From Prado023 sp036375875 (GTDB lineage: Bacteria; Actinomycetota; Actinomycetes; S36-B12; CAIYMF01), in the NCBI GenBank assembly GCA_036375875.1, contig DASVBK010000206.1:1-9856 (forward strand): a stretch of 9,856 bases of DNA, read 5' to 3'. Of this stretch, positions 1 to 7,646 are shown piece by piece (within the stretch, counting starts at the first letter, position 1; every line of letters begins with the position of its first letter). Under the pieces are notes generated by a model that saw only the letters and a list, made by a program, of their open reading frames with translations, had not been told where the DNA came from and made no database searches. Position numbers and translations under genes: made by a program.

Positions 1-1
1 C

Positions 2-565
2 GTGGGTCATGCGCTGCCCGGCATCGTCGTCGCGATCGCCATGGTGTTCGTCGGCGTGCGGCTGCTGCGGCCCGTCTACCAGGAGGTGCCGCTGCTCGTG
101 CTGGGCTACGTCGTGCTCTTCCTGCCCCTGGCCGTCGGCGCGGTGCGCGCTGCCGTGGAGTCCAGCCCCCTGCGCGGCGAGGAGGTGGCGCGCAGCCTGG
201 GCCTGTCGCGGGCGGCCGTGCTGCGCCGCGTCACGCTGCCGGTCGCCGCCCCGGGCGTCGCCGCCGGTGCGGTGCTGGTCGCGCTCACCACGATGAAGGA
301 GCTCCCCGTGACGCTGCTGCTGCACCCGACGGGCACCCACACCCTGGCCACCCGGCTCTGGGACCACATGCTCGTCTCCGACCAGGCGGCCGCCGCGCCC
401 TACGCGGCGCTCATCGTGCTGGGTGCAGCCCTGCCGGCCGTACTGCTCGGACGGATGGGCCAGCTCGGTGGCGGGCAGGCCGCGCGCCCGGACGGCGCCG
501 GCCGATCCCAGGGCGTCGGGCCCAGCCGCCGGAGCGTGCCGGCCGACGCGGTCGTGGCCCCGTGA
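2..565 (+). CDS. Ferric-iron type ABC transporter permease, C-terminal part (5' end outside window)
   Basis: This is the last 187 residues of an inner-membrane permease subunit that forms the substrate channel of an ABC importer. The reading frame is open at the left edge, so the true start is missing. Hydrophobic segments lie near residues 7-22, 29-50, 81-97 and 132-150. The cytoplasmic EAA loop, which docks on the ATPase, is seen at 60-89 (EEVARSLGLSRAAVLRRVTLP followed by a glycine-rich turn). The stretch KELPVTLLLHPTG at 99-111, followed by TLATRLW, is typical of FbpB/SfuB/AfuB-type Fe(III) permeases; this assignment rests on remembered family patterns. The last ~37 residues are hydrophilic and rich in G, P, R and A, probably a cytoplasmic tail. 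The stop codon overlaps the next gene's GTG, indicating one operon with coupled translation. FbpB permeases are normally about 500 residues or more, so well over half is missing. The family is secure; the iron substrate is likely but unproven. Confidence 0.88.
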   Translation: MGHALPGIVVAIAMVFVGVRLLRPVYQEVPLLVLGYVVLFLPLAVGAVRAAVESSPLRGEEVARSLGLSRAAVLRRVTLPVAAPGVAAGAVLVALTTMKELPVTLLLHPTGTHTLATRLWDHMLVSDQAAAAPYAALIVLGAALPAVLLGRMGQLGGGQAARPDGAGRSQGVGPSRRSVPADAVVAP

Positions 566-1833
566 CCGCGAGGCTGGCCATGCCCGGCAGGGTCCTCGGC
601 GGGCACGACCCTCACCTCGTGCCCGCCATGCAGCCCGGGCAGGCGTCTCCCGGGGCCGCCCAGGACGGGCTCGCCGGAGTCCCAGCGGGGCTCGCGCTGC
701 GGGTGCGTGGGTTGACCCGCAGCTACGGTGCGGAGCCCGTGCTGCGGGGTGCCGACCTCGACGTCCCCCGCGGGTCGGTGGTGGCACTGGTCGGGCCCTC
801 GGGGTGCGGCAAGACGACGCTGCTGCGCCTCGTCGCCGGGTTCGACGAGCCGGACGCCGGCCGCATCGAGCTCGCCGGCCAGGTGGTCGCGCGGGCGGGG
901 GCCGACCAGGGCGCCGGCACCGACCGGAGCGGCGGCACCGACGGAAGCAGCGGCCGGCGTCGGCGCGGCCGTGGTGGCCTCGCCGTGCCGGCCGAGCGGC
1001 GCCGTGTGGGCGTCGTGCCGCAGGAGGGTGCCCTCTTCGGGCACCTCGACGTGGCCGGCAACGTGGGCTTCGGGCTGCCCCGCGGCGGGCGGACCGATGC
1101 CGGTCGCGCCCGCATCGACGCGCTGCTCGAGCTGGTGGAGCTCCCCGGCCTGGCGGGCCGCCGCCCCGACCAGCTCTCCGGCGGCCAGCAGCAGCGGGTC
1201 GCCGTCGCTCGCGCCCTGGCCCCGTCGCCCGACCTCGTGCTGCTCGACGAGCCGTTCTCCGCCCTCGACGCGGGGCTGCGGGTGGGCGTCCGGGACGGCG
1301 TGATGGCAGCACTCCGCGCCGAATCGGCGTCCGTGCTGCTGGTGACGCACGACCAGGACGAGGCGTTGGCTGTGGCCGACCTCGTCGCGGTGCTGCTCGA
1401 CGGGGTCGTCGTGCAGGTGGGCACCCCCGCCGAGGTGTACACGCGCCCCGTGACGGCGGCCGTCGCGGCGTTCCTCGGCGAGGCCGTCCTGCTGCCGGGG
1501 GAGGCACGAGGTTCGGTGGTGCAGTGCGAGGTGGGCGTCCTCGCGCTGGCCGTCGCCACCCACGGGAGGGTGCAGGTGCTGCTGCGCCCGGAGCAGCTGC
1601 TCCTGGCCCCCGACGCACCGGGGGATCCGGCGGGTGCGGGTTCCGGCGTCGCGGGGGGCGGCGCACCGGCGACGGTCACCGACGTGGCCTTCCACGGCCA
1701 CGACGCCCTCGTCGGGCTGGTCATGCCCAGCGGCACCCGGCTGCAGGCGCGCACCCGCGGCAGCGAGGTGCCCGCGGTCGGGGAACGCCGGCGGGTGCAC
1801 GTGCGGGACCACGCGTGGGCGCTGCCGGGCTGA
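562..1833 (+). CDS. Ferric-iron type ABC transporter ATP-binding protein (FbpC/PotA-like)
   Basis: This cytoplasmic ATPase powers import through the permease encoded just upstream. All ABC motifs are visible: Walker A GPSGCGKTT at 78-86, Q-loop VVPQEG around 151-156, signature LSGGQQQRVAVARAL at 205-219, Walker B LVLLDEPFSALD at 225-236, and switch histidine H263 in VTHDQDEA. Residues from about 310 onward form a TOBE-like regulatory domain containing LLRPEQLLL. GTG at 562 overlaps the permease stop (GTGA), but no good Shine-Dalgarno precedes it. ATG at 580 has a weak GAGG six bases upstream and is a real alternative. Homology to relatives begins only near residue 44, so the N-terminus is either extended or starts later. 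An unusual 29-residue low-complexity insert (about 112-140, rich in G, T, S and D, ending in RRRRGRGG) sits between Walker A and the Q-loop. Function as an importer ATPase is certain; the substrate is inferred from the permease. Confidence 0.92.
   Translation: MTARLAMPGRVLGGHDPHLVPAMQPGQASPGAAQDGLAGVPAGLALRVRGLTRSYGAEPVLRGADLDVPRGSVVALVGPSGCGKTTLLRLVAGFDEPDAGRIELAGQVVARAGADQGAGTDRSGGTDGSSGRRRRGRGGLAVPAERRRVGVVPQEGALFGHLDVAGNVGFGLPRGGRTDAGRARIDALLELVELPGLAGRRPDQLSGGQQQRVAVARALAPSPDLVLLDEPFSALDAGLRVGVRDGVMAALRAESASVLLVTHDQDEALAVADLVAVLLDGVVVQVGTPAEVYTRPVTAAVAAFLGEAVLLPGEARGSVVQCEVGVLALAVATHGRVQVLLRPEQLLLAPDAPGDPAGAGSGVAGGGAPATVTDVAFHGHDALVGLVMPSGTRLQARTRGSEVPAVGERRRVHVRDHAWALPG
916..951 (+). 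repeat. Two-copy 18-bp in-frame microrepeat inside the ABC ATPase
   Basis: The nine bases GGCACCGAC occur at 916-924 and again at 934-942, exactly 18 bp (six codons) apart. The following bases are similar. The copies encode GTDRSG and GTDGSS. The repeat lies in the low-complexity insert between Walker A and the Q-loop and probably arose by in-frame slippage or duplication. Confidence 0.55.
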
Positions 1834-1859
1834 GCCGAGCGTCGAGCCTGGTGGCTCAG
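1830..1859. terminator. Candidate bidirectional stem-loop between convergent genes
   Basis: CTGAGCC at 1830-1836 and GGCTCAG at 1853-1859 are perfect inverted repeats of 7 bp with a 16-base loop. The stem contains both stop codons: TGA of the ABC ATPase gene in the left arm and TCA (TGA of the acyl-CoA synthetase gene) in the right arm. There is no T tract on either side, so it is not a classical intrinsic terminator. Its place in a 22-base convergent gap makes a termination or transcript-end role plausible. Confidence 0.4.
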
Positions 1860-3631
1860 GCGTAGATGGCCTCGATCTCGTCGGCGAGATCCTCGGTGAT
1901 CACCGAGCGCTTGAGCTTCAACGAGGGCGTCACGTGCCCGGACTCCTCCGTGAACTGCATGTCGAGCAGCCGCCACGCACGGATCGACTCGGCGCGGCTC
2001 ACGGCGGCGTTCGCGTCGTCCACGGCCGCCTGGATCTCGGCGCGCAGCTCGACGTCGTCGGCGAGGTCGGCCACCTGGGCACTGGGCCGGCCATGGGCCC
2101 GCGCCCAGGCCGCGAGGGCCTCCGGGTCCAGGGTGATGAGCGCGCCCACGAAGGGCCTGCCCTCGCCGACCACCACGGCGTGGCTCACCAGGCGGCTGGC
2201 CTGGATGCGGTCCTCGAGCACGGCGGGGGCCACGTTCTTGCCGCCGGCGGTGACGATGATCTCCTTCTTGCGCCCGGTGATCTGCAGGAAGCCGTCGGCG
2301 TCGAGCCGGCCGAGGTCGCCGGTGCGGAACCAGCCGGCCGGGTCGATCGCCTCCGCGGTCGCCTCCGGGAGGCCGTGGTAGCCGGCCATGACGTGGGGTC
2401 CCCGCAGCCAGATCTCGCCGTCGTCGGCGATCGCCACCTCCGTGCCGGGCATCGGCTGGCCCACGGTGCCGATCCGGGCGGCCTCAGCGCGGTTGAACGT
2501 GCCCGAGGCAGTCGTCTCCGTCAGTCCGTACCCCTCCATGACCGTGAGGCCGATGCCCGCGTAGAAGTGCCCGAGCCGCTCGCCCAAGCTGGCCCCGCCG
2601 GTGATCGCATACGCGAGGCTGCCGCCCATCGCCGCGCGCAGCTTGGCGTAGACGAGGCGATCGAACACGGCGTGCTGGGCCCGCAGCCAGGGCGAGGGCC
2701 GGCCGCCGGCTCGGGAGGACGCGATGGCCACGGCGGTCGCGCGGTCGAAGATCCGACCACGGCCCGCGTCGTGGGCCTTCTGCTGGGCGGCGCTGAAGAT
2801 CTTCTCGAAGATGCGGGGCACCCCGACGAGGAACGTGGGGTGGAACGTGGCGATGTCCTGCACCAGCAGCTTCGGGTCCGGGCAGTGCGCGACCTGCATG
2901 CCGCCCTCTGCGCAGAAGAGGTGGGCACCGCGGCCGAGCACGTGGGCCAGCGGCAGGAACAGCACCGTCCGGGCGCCCGGGGTGGTCACCACGGGGCCGG
3001 TGGTCGCCACCAGCGTCTTGACGACGAACACCAGGTTGCCGTGGGTGATCACGCAGCCCTTGGGCCGGCCAGTCGTGCCCGAGGTGTAGACGATCGTCGC
3101 CGGATCCTCGGGCCGGGTGGCGTGCGTCCGCGCCGCGATCTGCGCGGGGTCGACCTCGGCGCCCTCCGCGGCCAGCGCCTCGAGGAGCCCGTCGGCGATC
3201 GTCCAGATCGGCAGCGCGCTGCCCCCGACACCGCCCACCCTGGCGGCCAGCGCGGGGGTGGCAGCGACCACCGCGACCAGCCCGCTGTCGGCGACGATCC
3301 ACTCGATCTGCTCCTCGGAGGAGGAGTCGTAGATGGGTACCGCGAAGGCACCCGCGGCCCACAGCGCGAAGTCCAGGACGGTCCACTCGTAGCTGGTGGG
3401 CGCAAGGATCCCCACGGGGTCGCCGGGCGCGATGCCGCGGGCGACCAGCCCGCGCGCGACCGCCTGCACCTGCTCGTGGAACTGCGCGGCCGTCACGGTG
3501 CGCCAGCCCGAGCCCTCGCGCAGGGCGTAGGCGGGCCGGTGCGGAGCCCTGGCCGCGTTGCGGGCTGGGATCGTCCCCAGCGTCTCGGTGATCGGCATCG
3601 GGATCGCCGCTGGGATCGCGACCTCACGCAT
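1856..3631 (-). CDS. fadD: Long-chain fatty acyl-CoA synthetase (FadD15-like AMP-binding enzyme)
   Basis: The enzyme activates fatty acids in two steps, fatty acid + ATP to acyl-AMP, then acyl-AMP + CoA to acyl-CoA, feeding lipid synthesis or beta-oxidation from the cytoplasm or inner membrane face. From the chosen start it has 591 residues, close to the usual ~600 of FadD15-type enzymes. Visible motifs are the AMP-binding P-loop YTSGTTGRPKG (182-192), GYGLTET (367-373), the hinge-side TGD (437-439), ITGRKKEIIVTAGGKNVAP (451-469) and the C-terminal catalytic lysine in SLKLKR (K572). An in-frame ATG 33 bases upstream (3664) exists. ATG at 3631 is preferred because GGAGGAGG lies five bases before it, and the resulting N-terminus MREVAIPA resembles the FadD15 start. 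It stands alone on the minus strand, convergent with the ABC operon and divergent from the acetyltransferases. Chain-length preference cannot be read from sequence. Confidence 0.93.
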   Translation of the reverse strand: MREVAIPAAIPMPITETLGTIPARNAARAPHRPAYALREGSGWRTVTAAQFHEQVQAVARGLVARGIAPGDPVGILAPTSYEWTVLDFALWAAGAFAVPIYDSSSEEQIEWIVADSGLVAVVAATPALAARVGGVGGSALPIWTIADGLLEALAAEGAEVDPAQIAARTHATRPEDPATIVYTSGTTGRPKGCVITHGNLVFVVKTLVATTGPVVTTPGARTVLFLPLAHVLGRGAHLFCAEGGMQVAHCPDPKLLVQDIATFHPTFLVGVPRIFEKIFSAAQQKAHDAGRGRIFDRATAVAIASSRAGGRPSPWLRAQHAVFDRLVYAKLRAAMGGSLAYAITGGASLGERLGHFYAGIGLTVMEGYGLTETTASGTFNRAEAARIGTVGQPMPGTEVAIADDGEIWLRGPHVMAGYHGLPEATAEAIDPAGWFRTGDLGRLDADGFLQITGRKKEIIVTAGGKNVAPAVLEDRIQASRLVSHAVVVGEGRPFVGALITLDPEALAAWARAHGRPSAQVADLADDVELRAEIQAAVDDANAAVSRAESIRAWRLLDMQFTEESGHVTPSLKLKRSVITEDLADEIEAIYA

Positions 3632-3636
3632 GGCTG

Positions 3637-3644
3637 CCTCCTCC
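3637..3644 (-). promoter_or_regulatory. Ribosome binding site deciding the acyl-CoA synthetase start
   Basis: On the minus strand GGAGGAGG ends five bases before the ATG at 3631. This near-perfect Shine-Dalgarno favours that start over the in-frame ATG at 3664. Confidence 0.75.
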
Positions 3645-3815
3645 ACCGGCTGTGAGCCGCGCATCGGCCTCGGCGCGCCCTGCTCCGCACGCTACTCGCC
3701 GCCACCCCGGCGTGTGGGACGACCGGCGTGCAGCCCGCATGCCGCAGGCTGGGCAAGGGCGGTGGGTCCAGCACTGCCGGGGCGGCAGCGCCACGTGCTG
3801 CGGCAGGATGGCTGC

Positions 3816-4442
3816 ATGGGCGACCAATCGCGAACGGGCGACCACCACCCGGCCCGCATCCCGGTGCTCGTGCGGCCGATGCGCGCCGAGGAGGTGGATG
3901 CAGCGCTCGACGCGCACGCGACGGTGGCTGCCGAGGGCCGCTGGCTCGGCACGGAGGCGGGCTTCGACCGCGCCGCGCGCCGCGCGCAGTGGCTGGCGAG
4001 CCTGGAGGACGTGGCGGGCCGAACGCTGGTGGTGGTGGATGCCGGGACGGGTCGCCTGCTCGGTCACGGCCGGGTGCAAGGCGCCCGCTACGGAGTTGCC
4101 GACCTGGGGATGTCCGTGGTGGCCGACGCGCGCGGCCGGGGCGTCGGTGGCGCCCTCCTGGACGCCCTGCTCGAGGTGGCCCGCGACCTCGGCGCCCACA
4201 AGGCCGCGCTGCAGGTGTGGCCGCACAACGAGCGGGCGATCCGGCTGTACCTGTCGCGCGGGTTCGTCGTCGAGGGCCGCATCCGGCGGCACTACCGCCG
4301 ATCCTCGGGCCAGCGGTGGGACGCGATCCTCATGGGGCTGTCGCTGGACCCGGAGGGTGATGCGCCGGGCCCGGCGCTGCCCGACGGCACGGCCCTGCCC
4401 GACGCGGCATGCCTGCCCGCCGAGCTGAGGATCCGGGACTGA
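3816..4442 (+). CDS. GNAT family N-acetyltransferase
   Basis: This 208-residue cytoplasmic protein is predicted to move an acetyl group from acetyl-CoA to an amine. It has a full GNAT fold: first strand VLVRPMRAEEV at 17-27, strand LVVVDAGTGRLLGHGRV at 71-87, and the acetyl-CoA pyrophosphate loop GMSVVADARGRGVGGALL at 98-115 with the R-G-x-G-x-G pattern. Then come KAALQVWPHNERAIRLYLSRGF at 129-150 and the C-terminal RRHYRRSSGQRWDAILMGL (157-175), which marks a common actinobacterial GNAT subgroup close to L-amino-acid or phosphinothricin-type acetyltransferases. The last ~30 residues are an unconserved tail. The frame is open upstream to 3558. ATG at 3816 is chosen because GNAT homology starts about 16 residues later and because CAGGAT lies six bases before it, usable as a weak ribosome site or as a -10 for a leaderless transcript. 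The substrate is unknown. Confidence 0.85.
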   Translation: MGDQSRTGDHHPARIPVLVRPMRAEEVDAALDAHATVAAEGRWLGTEAGFDRAARRAQWLASLEDVAGRTLVVVDAGTGRLLGHGRVQGARYGVADLGMSVVADARGRGVGGALLDALLEVARDLGAHKAALQVWPHNERAIRLYLSRGFVVEGRIRRHYRRSSGQRWDAILMGLSLDPEGDAPGPALPDGTALPDAACLPAELRIRD

Positions 4443-4458
4443 GCCGCACCCTTCGCGC

Positions 4459-4464
4459 TACGGT
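4459..4464 (+). promoter_or_regulatory. Candidate -10 element for leaderless ypeA-type gene
   Basis: TACGGT fits the actinobacterial -10 pattern TANNNT. Seven bases separate it from GTG at 4472, so transcription would begin at or next to the start codon. No convincing -35 or Shine-Dalgarno is seen. The hexamer lies in the 29-base gap after the preceding acetyltransferase, giving the second gene a possible promoter of its own. Confidence 0.45.
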
Positions 4465-4471
4465 GCGCGCC

Positions 4472-4999
4472 GTGCGCATCAGGCCCTTCGCCCCAACCGA
4501 TCGGGGGCCGGTGATCGACCTGTGGCACCGATGCGGCCTGGTCCGGCCGTGGAACGACCCCGACCGGGACCTCGACCGCAAGCTCGCGGACTCGCCCTGG
4601 GGGATGCTCGTGGGGGTGGCCGACCCGGGCCGCCGACCGGAGACCCGTGGCCCCAGCAGCGGGCCGGACTCCGGGGACGCGGCCCATGGGTCGGTCATCG
4701 CCTCGATGATGGTGGGCTACGACGGCCACCGCGGCTCGGTGTTCTACCTGGCCGTCGACCCGGTGCATCAGGGCCGCGGGCACGGCACGGCCCTCATGGC
4801 CCACGCCGAGCAGCTGCTGCTGGCCCGGGGCTGCCCCAAGCTGCACATCTCCGTGCGCGCCGACAACGCGGCGGTCATCGCCTTCTACGAGCGTCGGGGC
4901 TACCAGCTCGAGGGGGCCGACCACGCCGTCACGCTCGGGCGCCGGCTCATCGTCGACGGCCCCGGCCCCGGCCAGGCCGCCGCTGGCGCCGACGCGTAG
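4472..4999 (+). CDS. ypeA: YpeA-type GNAT acetyltransferase
   Basis: This is a second acetyl-CoA dependent acetyltransferase, 175 residues from the chosen start. Family hallmarks are strong: LWHRCGLVRPWNDPDRDLDRK at 17-37, GYDGHRGSVFYLAVDP at 82-97, acetyl-CoA loop QGRGHG at 100-105, ARGCPKLHISVRADN at 118-132, FYERRGY at 138-144 and LGRRLI near 155-160. These match the E. coli YpeA pattern as I recall it; the YpeA substrate is unknown. GTG at 4472 is preferred because the family begins VRIRPF-like and a -10 hexamer lies seven bases upstream. An ATG at 4409 would overlap the previous gene by 34 bp and has no ribosome site. About 20 extra hydrophilic residues (51-73, rich in P, G, S and D) interrupt the fold between two early strands, where YpeA has a short turn. 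It may be co-transcribed with the upstream GNAT gene. Confidence 0.87.
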   Translation: MRIRPFAPTDRGPVIDLWHRCGLVRPWNDPDRDLDRKLADSPWGMLVGVADPGRRPETRGPSSGPDSGDAAHGSVIASMMVGYDGHRGSVFYLAVDPVHQGRGHGTALMAHAEQLLLARGCPKLHISVRADNAAVIAFYERRGYQLEGADHAVTLGRRLIVDGPGPGQAAAGADA

Positions 5000-5018
5000 C
5001 CCGCTCGCGCGCGAGGGG
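5000..5018. terminator. Candidate bidirectional hairpin between ypeA-type gene and copA
   Basis: The 12-base palindrome CTCGCGCGCGAG (5004-5015) is flanked by CCC at 5000-5002 and GGG at 5016-5018, so the stem can extend past a bulged G5003. It lies in the 28-base gap between two convergent genes. There is no T tract, so the terminator role is inferred from position. Confidence 0.4.
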
Positions 5019-5027
5019 ACCGCCAGC

Positions 5028-7309
<2,282 letters not shown>

Positions 7310-7313
<4 letters not shown>

Positions 7314-7603
7314 GAGCGCACCAGCCGGGTGATCGCGGCCGACGCCTCACGCAGCTTCTCGTCGGCCACCTCGCCGCCCTCGGCGACCGCGTTGGCCACG
7401 CAGTGCGAGAGGTGCTCGTCGAGCAGGCGCAGCGCGACGGACTCCAGCGCCCTCGTGGTGGCCGAGACCTGGGTGAGCACGTCGATGCAGTAGGTGTCCT
7501 CGTCGACCATGCGCTGCAGGCCGCGGACCTGGCCCTCGATGCGGCGCAGCCGGCGCTGCACGTCGTCCTTGGTCGCGGAGTACCCAGGGGAGGTATGCGT
7601 CAT
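7310..7603 (-). CDS. csoR: Copper-sensing transcriptional repressor CsoR
   Basis: CsoR proteins are all-helical DNA-binding repressors that leave their operator when Cu(I) binds. This 97-residue protein has the family core DVQRRLRRIEGQVRGLQRMV (14-33). It also has the Cu(I) ligand triad C39, H64 and C68: spacings of 25 and 4 match the C36-H61-C65 set of M. tuberculosis CsoR, and Y38 sits beside the first cysteine as in that protein. The gene overlaps copA by four bases. ATG at 7603 is chosen because the TAGCAT -10 ends six bases before it, so the mRNA likely starts at the ATG itself. A perfect palindromic operator lies 11-29 bases upstream, implying autoregulation of csoR-copA. The copper triad argues against the formaldehyde-sensing FrmR or nickel-sensing RcnR relatives. 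Confidence 0.96.
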
Positions 7604-7609
7604 GCAGTG

Positions 7610-7638
7610 ATGCTATACCCCACGGGGGTATATGTCGA
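7610..7638 (-). promoter_or_regulatory. csoR-copA promoter (leaderless)
   Basis: On the minus strand a -35 TCGACA (7638-7633, one mismatch to TTGACA) and a -10 TAGCAT (7615-7610) are separated by exactly 17 bp. Six bases then lead to the csoR ATG, so transcription should begin at or beside the start codon. The -35 begins only eight bases after the stop codon of the preceding gene. Confidence 0.7.
7614..7632. promoter_or_regulatory. CsoR operator
   Basis: TATACCCCACGGGGGTATA is a perfect inverted repeat: two 8-bp arms (TATACCCC and GGGGTATA) around a 3-base centre. Known CsoR boxes share such TAnnCCCC/GGGG arms. It fills the 17-bp promoter spacer and overlaps the -10 by two bases, so bound CsoR would block RNA polymerase directly. 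Copper binding to CsoR would free the site. Confidence 0.85.
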
Positions 7639-7646
7639 GCGACTCG

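Noticed and set aside
400..1812. Minus-strand open frame of 470 codons opposite the permease and ATPase genes
   Set aside because: It is a shadow of two well-supported ABC genes. The product is rich in H, R, P and G with no recognisable fold or membrane segments.
1634..3655. Long plus-strand open frame of 673 codons opposite the acyl-CoA synthetase
   Set aside because: It is antisense to a gene with complete catalytic motifs. Its translation is compositionally biased (G, R, D, H, V) with no domain. Such frames are common opposite GC-rich genes because stops are rare in them.
3689..3694. TAGCGT on the minus strand as a -10 for the acyl-CoA synthetase gene
   Set aside because: It fits TANNNT and lies 58 bases before the ATG, but nothing resembling a -35 occurs 16-18 bases upstream. 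It remains only a weak possibility.
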